Part shown: positions 13,301-24,900 of the stretch, piece after piece
Layout of the letters: each line of letters begins with the position of its first letter
How positions within the stretch are numbered: the first letter of the stretch is position 1
NCBI RefSeq assembly: GCF_000003815.2
Contig: NC_049984.1
Location: 7,721,446-7,785,445, forward strand
DNA from: Branchiostoma floridae
Lineage: Eukaryota > Chordata > Leptocardii > Amphioxiformes > Branchiostomatidae
Direction of reading: 5' to 3'
Length of the DNA: 64,000 nt
Translations under genes and position numbers: made by a program
Notes under the pieces: generated by a model
Told to the model about the DNA's origin: nothing
Seen by the model: only the letters and a program-made list of their open reading frames with translations
Database searches by the model: none

Positions 13301-13687
13301 GGCATACGTGCTGAATATCTGAAGATCTTTGCAAAATTTTTTCATGCCAATTTTTGTCCATCACAGAGGACGGAATAAGCAAACTTTTGTGTGTCCCAAG
13401 CTGAAAAAATTCCATTGAAGGATGGAAGGATGAACGCTACCTAGAACCCTGGTACAGTACCTTAGTAATGAAATACACCTACCATGCTCCACCACCCCAG
13501 TCTTGAAGCCTATCTCCACCCTCTCCAGCGCCGTCACGTTCCCGCACTGCCGCGGCGGGATGAACGGGAACGGCACCTCCGGCATCACGGTCACCGGCAC
13601 CAGGCGGTCACTGGTCATCTGCACCTGCTGACCAATCAGCAGCCAGGACAGCACCACCAGCCGCCACGTGGTAAAGAGTCGACTCAT
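4370..13687 (-). CDS. MBTPS1: Membrane-bound transcription factor site-1 protease, first two coding exons (partial)
   Basis: Site-1 protease is the Golgi subtilisin-like convertase that cleaves SREBPs, ATF6 and other luminal substrates. Two minus-strand exons are seen. Exon 1 (13687-13483) starts at an ATG followed by a hydrophobic stretch (about residues 8-22) that fits a signal peptide; it ends in phase 1 at a GT. Exon 2 (4521-4370) is flanked by CACAG and GTAAGT, and joins exactly in phase to read [14 protein letters not shown], then [17 protein letters not shown]. These are hallmark blocks of the S1P prodomain. Only about 119 residues of a family usually near 1,050 are present; the catalytic Asp/His/Ser exons must lie beyond the left edge, as I found none in 1-4369. 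The N-terminal 45 residues after the signal peptide are not conserved in my memory of the family. The intron is about 9 kb. Identity is strong from the conserved blocks. Confidence 0.85.
4693..4735. repeat. CA/AC microsatellite
   Basis: An interrupted run of CA dinucleotides between about 4693 and 4735, with no coding significance. Confidence 0.7.
6881..7130. repeat. Dispersed repeat copy (related to 32725-32960)
   Basis: Shares with 32725-32960 the ordered blocks AGTGATCCT, CTATCTCCCTCC-like, GGGCCCAAAAT, ACATTTCTTTAG-like, and CAATGAAAGGAT followed by TTGAGTT. The family is unidentified; a retroposon or MITE is possible. Confidence 0.45.
7745..8076. mobile_element. TIR element (CAGGGTTCTAGCCAG ends)
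   Basis: The left end CAGGGTTCTAGCCAGG is mirrored by CTGGCTAGAACCCTG at the right end. The interior carries several TTAGCGTAGTGG motifs in both orientations. It resembles the element at 3917-4304 in its CAGGGTTCT terminus. A flanking duplication is not clear beyond CCTA. Confidence 0.6.
10332..10800 (+). pseudogene. THAP-type zinc-finger domain remnant
   Basis: From an ATG at about 10332 the frame reads a THAP-like start with [15 protein letters not shown], then GISMHRFPK. This resembles the N-terminal half of THAP DNA-binding domains (C2CH zinc fingers shared by host factors and P-element-like transposases). The frame stops at 10514. Sequence related to the rest of the domain ([13 protein letters not shown]) resumes in another frame from 10544, so the domain is broken. 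A 16-bp tandem duplication of CTCCGCACACTTCGAG lies inside it. It sits antisense in an MBTPS1 intron. A decayed THAP transposon or a retrotransposed fragment is likelier than a working gene. Confidence 0.6.
11071..11308 (+). repeat. CpG-rich block, copy 1, with YY1-like site
   Basis: About 240 bp sharing ordered blocks with 11501-11748: CTAGATTTTG, TGGTCTCCGTAAAACC, GGATTTTTCGTCGTC, ATGGCGGCC, CTTTTCGAATTTTCT and CGGAAACACCAGTCTGT. AAGATGGCGGCC at 11189-11200 is a textbook match to the YY1 consensus. It may be a piece of promoter or element DNA that was duplicated. Confidence 0.7.
11501..11748 (+). repeat. CpG-rich block, copy 2
   Basis: Diverged second copy of the block at 11071-11308, 430 bp downstream in the same orientation. 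It has an extra segment after the TGTAG motif and a weaker AAAATGGCGGCC at about 11628. The spacer holds unrelated sequence. Confidence 0.7.
12771..13197. mobile_element. PIF/Harbinger-like MITE
   Basis: The left end GGCCACCCCAATTTAATT and the right end AATTAAATTGGTGTGGCC are inverted copies over about 30 bp (extending to TTGGTTCA/TGAACCAAG). Each end is flanked by TTA (12768-12770 and 13198-13200), the three-base target preferred by PIF/Harbinger elements. The interior is non-coding. Confidence 0.7.
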
Positions 13688-14062
13688 GTTCCTCTAACGG
13701 TCCGTTTCAGATCCCGCGGGTGGTCAGTCCAACAGTCGATATCGTACAGGGTCAGCTCATTTGTTTTGTGTCTTTATACAGCTGACATATATGAAGAAAT
13801 ATGCCGATAATTTGCTTGGATTTCTTTGGTTGACTAGGACCACTCCTGTCCTATATCATTCAAAATGAAAGAATCAATAGGGCAAAATAACACTGCCAAA
13901 TACAGTAATATCCTTCTTCAATATTTTTTCAATAAAAACAGACTTTATAGGGATTGTTTTGTAGCAAACTTTGACGATGGTATGCTCTAGATTTGGAGAG
14001 TGAGCAGTTGAGTATATAAAGCAACTTTGGTTCACAGTCATCCGAAGCAAAACGTGCAGGTG

Positions 14063-17000
14063 TGCTTATTTCTTCCGTGTGATCCGGTTCCTAGGAGGGG
14101 TGTCTTGGTACGAAACTGTGGGAGCACCATGATTCCACACCTGTAACAAATAAACAAACACATTAAAGTAAGAACGACAATGCTGAAAAACAAACTGTGA
14201 CATACAACTAAATGACTGTTACTGTTAGTGTTAAACTGCTATGACATTTTTTGCTTGCTAAGGATTTCCATTTATAAATTTTAACTTGTGAAGTAGTAGT
14301 AATGCTAAGACTTGCCAAGGCTTGCATTCTAAACCAAGCACACTGAGTTATCTCTACTCTTTTCCGTAAGTGTGCTGGGTTCTTTCACATGCACTATTGC
14401 CAGCTTTACATACCCATCCAAAAGGGCCAATATGCAACAGCCATGCCGAATGATTCAATGAGGCTGAAATCACTGGATCCAAAGAATTTGCCCCATTCTA
14501 CAAAGCTGCATGGTCACAATTCAGAACCTGTGACTCGGACCATTACAGTGTGCACTTGGCTGGAAAAACGAGTTGTAGTGAAGCCTCACAAGTCACAACT
14601 TATTCAGCTATCAAAATAAACTCCATACTTCCAAGGTTGGGCGCTTTATCTTACTTGACTGTCTTCACGTACAAGTGTATGAAAGGAACCGCAGGTTACA
14701 ATAGGTCAAACTATTAGTCCATGGGAGTGGAGCAGGACTAGTTAGTGTTGACCTTTTGGAAGGAGAAATGCCACATTTTATTCCCGAGAGTTTATGTACT
14801 GTTATCCTCTTTAGACACCAGTGTATATGGCATTTTAGTAGCGCCACTTTTATATACATCCAATTACGGGTTGGCAGTACTGGCATTCATGAAGGTTGGA
14901 CTGCGGCACAGTGGGAAAGGCATAAGCCTCAAGCATCAACATTTTACAAGTGTGGACCACAAAGAACCCCACACACTTCTAGAGAAGATGTGTGACCCCA
15001 ATTGCACTTCTTGCATTTGATGAAAGCAGTGTACATGACAACATGTACTACAACCCACATCCTTGCATTTAAAACATTTTAACTATTACAAAATTCCTTC
15101 TCTGCCAACAACAAACCTTTCCGTGGTCAAGCACAAACAATATCTAAGTCAAATTCAAACAGTATCAGAACTGCTGGAGGTTGTTTCTATGACCAAAACC
15201 CTCTTAGGAATTTGTGGAATGTTATAAGGGATGGAACTTATGGACTTGTTAGTCGAGTTGTTACACTGGACGGGCTACCATTTACTTACTTTAACAGCTT
15301 CTAGCATACTTTACAGGGAATTTTTAACACACATATCCATTTTAGCTTGTAATGACACTGGTTTACAGTTGCCCTCCACCCCCTTTTGGAAGTGCACGAG
15401 GTCCAGTAGAGGGAGGGAGGTAACTGTAAATCAGCGTTGTTTTCTTCCTCCCACACAAACAAAAAGTCCTTCATTTCAAGCATTTTGGAACAAACCACAA
15501 TTCATCATTCATGTACACGTATAGCCTGTAGTGAGCTATCAGTATATAGATATGTACACTGTGTCTACAGCTATTCTTTGGGGGCCTGAAAAGGGTATGT
15601 TATATGGAAGTGTATCAGGGTTCTATCATCAGCACTATTAAACATACATTGGACAAAACCATACCTAGCTTACTCCTTTCCTAGCTAATTTCTGTTAGTT
15701 TGTTTCTGTTTTAATATGATGATGATGATGAAAATGATGGTAAGTTTCAGAGTACGGCCTGGAGAAAACCAACATCAATACACACTTCATACACACACAA
15801 ATTATCTTTCATACTCAATCACAGACAAATATCATCCTCTATCTGAACTACACAAAAAATCATTCAACACATTATTACCAAAACATTTCAGTTCCAATTA
15901 GTTTTTACAATCAATTCCCACCCAATGTGACACAAAAATTCATGATGATTAGCTGCTGCCTCCAAAGAAGTCAAACCCCTCAGTAATTAGCATAACAACC
16001 TCAGATCTATAGTCTAGACATTTATATTGTTACAAATGCACTTGAAGTGTTTGTACGTTCCTAAAAATGCAATTAGCCTTTGGGCCTGAGCTTGCAAATA
16101 AATAAATACAGTACCAGGATACAGAAGTACCCTGCAGCTCCTGGGATCAGCTATAAAGCAAAATTTATTATACTACCTGTTAGCCCCCCCCCCCCCCCCA
16201 AAAAAAACGTCATGGCCCTAAATATATCCATCCAGCAGTATCTAATTTGACTACCAAAGAAGTAATCTTAAGACAGACACAGGGCACTAGAGCCTCTGAG
16301 CCTCACATGAGCAGAGGTAGGAATCGTGAGCTAACTGAAACCCTTTGAGATGCGGTGGGTGGTCACTCACTGAATCGTGATGCGTTCCTCTTGCTTCGGT
16401 GCCTCCGAATCTACAAACCCTCCATAATCTATTTCATCTTCAGCAGTAGCCCTGATGTGGATTCTTTTATCCATGGTGCATTGACTTGGTATGTTGCTTG
16501 TAACCAGCTTGGCATTCTGTGATTGGTTCAAATTGACCTGGAGGTCACCAAAGGCCTCTAAGACTTCCAGATGTGCAAGGGAATCCTTCAGCCCATTTTG
16601 TAAAGAGCTCTACTGGTCCATAATGCTACTGAATACGTTACACTACTGTTCTGATAAAACTAGGATAAAACTTGGACTCACCTTGAATTAAAGTGGGCCA
16701 TTTTACCAGAAAAGGTTATTATCGATAAACCTCGCTCAGAGAGAGCTTTCTTCCACAAAACACTCCTCCAAGCAGGCAGACTCTCTGTTCACAAAAGGTC
16801 ACACTGTAAATCCACTTACGTTTGCAAGGCAGGAAATCCAGTCTATCATCGCTAGACTTGTATGAGAAAACCACCTTGTACAACGTCCAAAAAAATCTAC
16901 AAAGTCTTGTCTATGAATCTAATTTGATTTGTAGTTGCAAGCAATAACCAGAAAGCAAAAGAATTCTTGTAAATAATTTTCCAAAGGCAGATCGAGACAC

Positions 17001-19177
17001 ATTTACAGTACACTGGCTCTACCTTGTACAAATATTCAAAGGTCCCAGAGGTAGGGAAAATTCACATGCAGGGATTGACAAATGTCACATACCATTTGGT
17101 AGCAGGGGAGATTCATGTGGATAAACCAACACAAGCTTAACCTTTGGAAATAACTTGAAGAAGCACAATTTCTACATGAAAATAAAAGTGTTTATTGATA
17201 TATATCTCCTTCTTTTTCTTCCAGTGCAAGCCCACATTCATGTGGATGAATATAATGGCTTGTGAAAGTGCAGCATAGCGTGTCAGAGTCAGTATAGAGA
17301 CATACTGTATACACTATACATGTGCTGTAGCCCTGTTTGCATACAATTCCTGATAAAAGGTGACCTACCTTTGGAGGGAATTAGAAATATCTCCTTCCAG
17401 AATTTGATTCTCCTCCTTCCACCACGCCAAATATTTCCAATTTATAGGTGGATTGTGCGGCCACATTTGGGGCCGTGCTCTCCGGTTTCTGTTAATGTGA
17501 ACCACATGGAGACACTGAAGTGCAGGACTTGTTGCATGGCCCCTCCACATGACCCCAGCTGGGAAACCTTGGCAGTCTGTGCCTGTGGTGGGTGGGACTG
17601 GGAACCTAGGAGGCTACCTATGGGGGTTTGGGGAGCATTGCTCAAGCTGCACAGCATGTGCCTTTTCTCATCAGATATTTTCCACATCACAGCGTGGATC
17701 TTCCCAGCTGGAGGGCTGAGCTACGAATTTTGGGAAATCAAAATAGATACTCTAGAAGGGCATACAACATTCTCTATTGGGACGCACGAAGATGATATCA
17801 TTTCATGAGTAGATTTAATAAATATGAGGGCAGCAAATACAGTTATTGAGATGTCTGCAATGTATTGACAATTCCAAACCTAACAGTAACAGTATTGCCT
17901 TGTAAATTAAAGGAACCACTTTTGGTTGCATCCTAGCTTCCTAGTAATAGACCTTCCTCAGGTTTATTTTCTAATAAAGAAAATCCCATATTCATAAAAT
18001 TCTTAATAACAACCTGCCTTCTTCTATTTGGGAATCATCGTCTAAGAAATGGCAGAGCCAGCGTTGAGTGGTGTTGTTCAATGGGCCGTTTCAGCACAGA
18101 ATGAGAAAAGTAATCGAAAGTCAATGCTGAATTTAACGCTTCATTGAGCTGTGCAAGCTATAAGGCTATAATAGCCATTTGATACCATGTTTTTCATTAT
18201 GAAATTGTTAAATTCTGTCACCTTATTGCCACATCGTTATTATTTTATAACTAGGATACTTCCATCTTGAACAGATGAACAGATGCCAATATCATCATAT
18301 CACCTGGATGATCTAATCATGGAACAATTATCCCAGGTAGAGCTTTCACGAATCAGACCATAATTATTATTGTCCAGCCATCTAGTAGCATGTTATACTT
18401 TAAACTTTTGCCTTTTTTGGGAGGAGGAAGATGATTTCACAGGAGGAGGAATGGTGGTTTCTGTAGTGTTTTAAGTTTGTGGTTGAAACAATTAAATTAA
18501 CATAAAAGAGATCTTACCCAGTTTGGCTCAAAGAAGAGCTGCTCTTTCAACAGGCAACAAATTATTGAAAGATTAAAAAAAGCTATTGTAAATTACTGAT
18601 GTCATCTCTCCCTCAATGATTTCAACTGTTACAGTAATCCCTAAATTCATGCACCAGGTCGTGTTACATCAAATGGGGAACAATATCTTGCCAACTTTGG
18701 GACAATGCATCTACAATGTACCTGCCAAGCAAGATGGACAAAAAAGTCAATGCTCAATATAATCTAGAATAAAAAGAAACAGACCTCTTCCCAATCAAAG
18801 TTTGCAGTGCCCTGTTTTCAAACTGCTCCGTGAGACACAGCCAAAACACACAGTAGGCAACCATCAGGAATAACAAAGCCACCACTTCATATCAATCTAA
18901 CTTCAAAGTCCCCCACATTACAAACACTTCTGTCAAAGACAAACCAGCCCCATGCTGCTGCCCACTTCCTGCGCAATGTCAAGTTCAAATGGTTCCACCA
19001 GACACAGTCTCATCACTCAAGTACATGTACATGGTTTCTTTCTAATTTGGTAGGCACAAATTGAACTGATTTTGCAGCCAAGTTACAATAGAAAAAATTA
19101 TATGGATAAATGCGTATCATGAGCCATAGTTTTACCTGTAATATATTTTTGGGTGGTGGAAGCTCCACAGCGTCCAT
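14063..19177 (-). CDS. Unrecognised small protein, at least three exons
   Basis: Exon 1 (19177-19136) runs from an ATG in a GATAATGG context to CAG before GTAAAA and codes MDAVELPPPKNILQ. Exon 2 (16609-16371) follows CAGTAG in phase 0 and codes about 79 residues, including LKDSLAHLEVLEAFGDL and DEIDYGGFVDSEAPK, ending at CA before GTGAGT. A further exon from 14140 follows a clean TTACAG. In the frame that fits the donor it runs to a TGA near 14040; in the next frame it reads VWNHGAPTVSYQ and ends in NRITRKK at a stop near 14066. The second looks more protein-like but needs one extra G at the donor. Between exons 2 and 3 another exon may be missed. I do not recognise the family. The product would be about 120-130 residues, acidic in the middle. 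It lies directly upstream of MBTPS1 on the same strand. Confidence 0.45.
16611..19135. other. Intron-like stretch, no further gene recognised
   Basis: Between the first two exons of the small minus-strand gene. An open stretch on the plus strand at 17320-17808 shows no family resemblance or splice support. The rest is AT-rich and plain. Confidence 0.4.
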
Positions 19178-19829
19178 TATCGTACTCGATATTCTGTATG
19201 CACATACAATCAGTTAATCTTTGTATGTTAGAATTTAGATTATTTACTCGTTTTCAGTCACTCCATGTATATGATTTTGTTCAATGGGCCGTACTAGTAT
19301 GGTTGTTTCAAAATTATGCAAACTAAAAGCAACGCAAAACTCTCTCTTCCAACGTCCAAAGTCCAACGAAATAAATTTCCATAAACATTAATTGATTACT
19401 TAAATCGAAACTTTAAAGCAGATGTACCTAGCCTTCTCCCGTTACATTGAAAGTACCCACAGACATGGCGTGTTTCAGCAAAACTCAAGCACAGCGTCAC
19501 CAAGAATAAACACCTCTGAGAATGACATTGAAACATTAGCCAAGTACTAGTACTAGTAAGTAGCTACTGGTGAAAGAGAATTCTCCTATATCCTATATTC
19601 TACAGACCTGATAAAAAATTATTTTCGGAACCAAGAATGACATTTGATTTCAGCCAAGAGAAACCCAGCACCAAGAGACTATGTCTACTACAGTCTAGCC
19701 AAATACTAGTAAATAGACATAAACAAGGGCAACAACATTGATTCATACCAAGGATATAAGTGCATGTGATAACATACGATTGATTTCAATCATCATACAC
19801 GTTGACTTCTATGAATGTGTATTTCAGTG

Positions 19830-20462
19830 GGGTTGGGGTTTTGTGCGCGTGAAAAATGTGCGCGTGAAAACTTGCGCGTGAAAAATCTGCGCGTGACAAT
19901 ATGCAAATTAGCTGATTCCCAAGGGATTCAAAAAGTTTTTGCAGTTTTAAACTTAAAAAGCTCAAACAAGATGGCACAGAATGGAATTAAGTATTGTATT
20001 GTTGCATTCTAGGGTACAAAATCTCGATCTGATTGATTTTCAAGTGATTTTCAAATGTTAAGTTTTCACGCGCAAAAAAGTTTGAAATCTGCGCGTGAAA
20101 CAATTTGCTTCAAAAAAGATTAAATGAAGCTTCTAGAATGGAGAAAAACCTCAAATTGTAACATTTTACAATGTAAAACCTCATACAAGTAAGTTTTCCA
20201 TGTATTTCTGTGAAATTAATGGGATTTTGGATTGTTCAAAATATGCAAATGAACCTATTCCCAAGGGATCTAAAAATCAGGATTTCTTCAAACCAAAAAT
20301 TCTGCTTACATATGGGAAATTATATCATAGGATCAAATTTTTCTGCCTTAGAATTCCTTGCTGCACATTTTCTGACATATTTCAGGAACTTTATTTTTTC
20401 ACGCGCAAATTTTTCACGCGCACGCGCAAATTCTCCACGCGCAGAAAACCCGTTCCCTTTCA
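19830..20462. mobile_element. Palindromic element with clustered TTTCACGCGC motifs
   Basis: The left end carries four copies of GCGCGTGAAA within 70 bp. The right end carries the inverted form (TTCACGCGCAAATTTTTCAC and neighbours). The outer ends GGGGTTTTGTGCGCGTG and CACGCGCAGAAAACCC also pair. Inside, TATGCAAAT...TTCCCAAGGGAT occurs twice in direct orientation (about 19901 and 20242), and isolated CACGCGC sites occur near 20067 and 20090. Non-coding; probably a non-autonomous DNA transposon with repeated subterminal motifs. Confidence 0.65.
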
Positions 20463-21099
20463 GGGTATATCATTATATGCCCATAAAAATTAATATGAAG
20501 CCTATAATTTAACGTTAGTTGTTTTGAGTTGTTAGTTGCATCTAGAAGGTCAAGTGATAGGTGAGGTGAGGTGAGTTGTTCACACATCTACTGCGGGCAT
20601 GTTTGGCTTAAATTGAAATTTCAAAGCAGACATCGTATGAAAATGACGGATGTTGAAGAGACAAAGTCGTTGCTGCTGCATATTATCCCGATAAACATGA
20701 TAACCGTTACCATCAGTACAAAGAATGAGTCAAAAGTTTCTACATAATATTTACTGTATACCATGCTAAGTTTTGCGCCAAACATCGTTCGGGCACGCAC
20801 AATTATCAACAAGTCAATGTAGACAGACTGTACCATAGAAGTTACAACAAATTATATAAAAGCACAACATGTTCCTGTACTGATGCTTGTTTATATATTC
20901 CAATACGGATGTTTATGGAAATTTTTGCAAGCCATGTGCAACAAAAGCCTCCATAAAATTTTCCCCAAACCTACCGGATTTTCGCCACTTTTCACATCTT
21001 TAGATGATCGCACACCCGACTGGTTACTTCAGAAAAGCGTCCACTTGTCGCTGGTGTTATAATTGAGATGAAAAGTTGTTATTTAGAGGTAAAAAAGAC

Positions 21100-21260
21100 G
21101 TGATAAACTTGATCTTTCGCAAGGACGGAGTCTAGTAATTCTGACACGCCATCTTGAGAAATGCATTGTGGGGTTGATTACTGACCCTTGACCTGTAGGC
21201 ACGGCTGTGGCGTCTGCTAGCTGACTGGAACTTGTAAAATTTCATGATTTCTTTGTTTTG
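21100..21260 (+). promoter_or_regulatory. Possible promoter region of the C39-like gene
   Basis: GCCATCTTGAG at about 21149 matches the YY1 consensus in reverse, and GCATTGTGGG a few bases on resembles part of a ZNF143-type site. Such pairs mark TATA-less housekeeping promoters in animals. It is 0.7-0.8 kb upstream of the proposed ATG, so a 5' UTR intron would be needed. Inferred only. Confidence 0.3.
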
Positions 21261-21599
21261 TGATTGTTTACAACAGCCCGTTACAATTTCGTTTGAGTAT
21301 TTGGATGATTCAAGAGCATCCGCAAATGTAGATGTTGCACTTTATTACGAAACGGCATCTAGGATCTACAAATAAAGGTATAAGTTTCACCACCCAATCG
21401 CCCCCCTCCCCACTGTGATTGGCATGTAGAAGCAAATGGTCCCTGCTGCATATCTGGCTTTTATGTGAGTATTACAATTGAATTATGAACAATGTGCGTT
21501 TTCTAACTCCGAGAGAACGAATGAGGTTTTTAGAATGTCAAAATATGAATACTTAATGTCACAAAATACCTTGATATAAATAAATAAATAGATATACTG

Positions 21600-21752
21600 T
21601 AAGAGGGGTAACGTTAACGTTCACAGGGATTTAATTTCGCAGTAGGGTTGAAATAAAGTGATAGACTAACATAATACAGAACAAAAAATTTGCTGTGGTT
21701 TTAAGTTTGTGGTGAAAATGTTACAGCAAAAACTGTGAACATAAAACCATGT
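21600..21752. mobile_element. CGCGGTGG-family MITE remnant
   Basis: Shows the family blocks TACTGTAA, GGGATTTAATTTCGCAG, GTGGTTTTAAG and AAAACTGTGAACAT, but is diverged and lacks the right terminus. It lies just upstream of the C39-like gene. Confidence 0.5.
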
Positions 21753-21951
21753 GAATATTCAATATGTCACCCTTTACTTTAACTGTTTAATTTGCTGCTC
21801 CAACCAAGTCCTTGCTCCAACAGATAGGATCACACAGACATATGAGAGCCTGCAGAGGAGGACAGCCTTCCCACTGATCTTTGCACATGAAGAAACAGCC
21901 ATCATCACTCCAACAGATCCCGACTGTACCTGACACATTCTGTGTAGAAGT

Positions 21952-24900
21952 ATGGCGACTAGTCTTCCAGCAAACAGCTTAATGGACAGTCCTTCGGAGG
22001 GTGAGGAGGACTTTGAGGACTGTTTGGAAGAACTTGCAATTGTCCCAACTGAAGATGTGAACATAAATGAAACAGACTCAAGAACTGCCATAAAGCCTCT
22101 GGAGGAGACCAAGAGTGAGGAAGAGGTCGGATGGATTGTTTATTTGGACAGACATTGAAATGCAAAATATATGTGATTGTTTAGATTTTGTTCATTTGTA
22201 CAACCAGTTAACTACCCTGAGTTATAACACGCCGCCCTATTGGATAGAAAAAGAAGTTGTTCAGTGCATCATAGTTACTTTTTGCAGCACAAGCCTGTAT
22301 CAGCCTAGGCGCCAGCTCTAATAGCTCTCCTACACGCTCTCTGTATATGTGCAGGTCCAGTCCTTTTTGAAGTAGGACCGACAGAGAGAATACTAAAGCT
22401 AAAAAGGCTGGCACCCAGTCTTATAAGCATATAAAATAAGCATGTATTGCTGGGGACAGCCCTGTGCTAGGATACTCAGGGTACTAGGTTGTTAGGGTTT
22501 TCTGATAAGTAGTACTAGTAGGGGTAAAACCTTATTTTTCTCTATGAACATTTCGGCAAAGTCGAGTCAAGTCAGGAGTTGCATTGGAGAACACGTCCTT
22601 GTCATGATATTTACTCCACAATATGACAAGGGGAATTCTTAGGTTTAGACAGTTCCTATCAGCATAGAACGGATTGCCTAATGATGATAAAACCATAGGA
22701 GGATGCGAATAATACAATGATTGTTTGATTTGCTGAACATTCATGGCTTGGCACCTTGCAGGATCCGTTGGCAAGATGCATACCCCCCTCCCACAACAGT
22801 GTGATGATCTGGACCCTGGAAGAAGCGCTGCAGCACCAAGTGGAACAGATAGGAGTCTCTGCATGTGGAGCCACTGCAGTCATTAATGTGTTGGTGAGTT
22901 CTCAGGTTTAGAACAAGCCACACTGTAAATGTCAGCTATTGTGTCAATCAACAATGGAAACACACACTTGCTCACTATCCTTTGTCCCATCTGAGAGGAC
23001 ATCATCATCTACGTGTACATGGCGCGTTGGACACACCCGATCCCTCGATCTCTTAAGGTAACGTGCAGTCCAATAATGATAAGGTGCTGAATATGCAAAA
23101 TACTAATTTGCATAATTTAAGTACTTTTTCAACCAAAATCATGGAATGCAGGGTCATATACAATCAATTCTTTTCATATTTTTCTACTTCAGTCAGCGCT
23201 TGGCATCCCATGTAACCCTGATGTTGTAGACCAGGCTGTTGACACTCGCCTAAGAGAGGAGGAGGCCCCCCTCCCACAGTACCTCTTCTCAAGAAGTGTG
23301 GCTGGCACTGTGCACCAGGTATGGCATCACTCAGGTTGCAAATTTGTTTTTGTTTTTATTTTTATGAGAACCATAGGATCATTATGGAAGCATTATACTT
23401 ATTAGTGCCACTTGTCAATGGACATTGGGACCTAACTACTGAGTGGAAAAAGTTTTCAGGGCACATCAACTTATTTTCTTGGTCCTTGGACAATTTGAGC
23501 ATGATGATTGAACATTTGCAGCCAGTTTAAGTTTAGAATCTTGCATATTGGCTTTCTAAATGCATCCTCTTGATGATTAGCATCAAATCTGACTCAAACC
23601 AAACCAAACCAAACAGTGCATAATCATTGTGACTACATACCATTGCAGGACATCATATTGTTTGCCTTGTTTGCTTGAAACTTGTAACATCTCCATTTTG
23701 ATTTTGTTCAGGACTTGATAAAGGGAATGTCAGCTGTTACTGATAGCAGAGTCGTAGGGAGGTTTTTTGACTTCCATCCAGACAGAGAGGTGAATCTGGT
23801 GCAGTGGCTTGGGCACTGGATGGAAAAAGGTTTGGTGTTCTGTTTTTATACATTTGTGTATGACAAAGAGATTGATGTTATTAAGTTGATATTCATAACA
23901 TATCATAACATAACATAAAAAGATACATCAGGTAGCAGTTATTCAAGCAACTGGAAATGATTTTCAAAACGGTCAGATGTTTCAGGTAGCATCCACTACT
24001 TTTCGTCAGTGACATTGATGAGCAAATCTTAACATTGGCCTTACTTCTGTCCCCTATTGGAGTATCTAAAACTTGCCTTATCTAGTATTTATCTATTTAT
24101 TCATTTTGTCCTCTACATATACTAGTATCAATAGTTTGGGTATAAAACCTGCTCTTTATAGCCCTGCTCAATGTAATTCTGCTATGTTTTGAGTTCAGTA
24201 GCATTGGTTTGTGTGTCTGTCTTTGGTATGACTCGGTTGGTAGTCAATTTACCTGTGACCTACCAAATACAAACCATTTTACTTTGTGTCTGTATCTGAA
24301 TCTATATAGCCGGTATAATCGCCCTTCAGCGTAACACATCAGCTGTTCGTGATGAGACCATTTTGCAATGTTTATTCTAGGTGCAGTGCCCATTGCCACT
24401 ATGAACATGCAGCAGGGCGTCCCCCTAGGCGAGCCTATCCCAGATGCCTGGCATCACCAGATGATTTTTGGGATTGGCCCAGAGGGTGTCCACATGGTCA
24501 ATCCTCTCATCACAGAAAAGGTACAGTTGTATTGAAACTACCAACTACTTTCAACTGGTGATATCAAAGTGCTAGTACCCTGGTCGCTGTACTACCGATG
24601 ACAAAGGATGCCCCTGTGGCTCAGGCTTTCACAATTGAGCTCCTGGTTCCAGTTAGTTGGTAACTTGGTGACCCTTGTTCAGGTCATCTCCATGGGGGAA
24701 GTAAAATGGGGGTCCTGTGTTTAAGTTTGAGCATGTTTAAAGGGGAAGAGCTAGCACCCCCTCCCTGTAAAAAATATACCCTGCTACAGAAGCAGCAAGG
24801 ACCCATGTGCCACTAGGCACTACAAGGGTTACAACAAGAACAAGTACCGATGATGCTGAATAAACCAGTTCTTGATTACATTCCACAATAATACATATTT

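Larger units (their letters stand above)
4522..13482 (-). other. MBTPS1 intron 1 (about 9 kb)
   Basis: This interval separates the two recognised MBTPS1 exons. It is AT-rich except for a CpG-richer island at about 10.2-12.4 kb. It holds the hAT-like element at 7745-8076, the THAP remnant at 10332-10800, the duplicated block at 11071-11748 and the MITE at 12771-13197. No other coding exon was recognised. Confidence 0.7.

Noticed and set aside
13361-13482. Extending the first MBTPS1 exon past 13483 to the end of its open frame
   Set aside because: The GT at 13482-13481 joins exon 2 in phase and restores the conserved VVEHEYIV block; the downstream open frame has no S1P resemblance.
17320-17808. 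162-codon plus-strand ORF
   Set aside because: No recognisable domain, no splice context, and it lies in the intron of a minus-strand gene. Possibly a repeat fragment; not supported as a gene.
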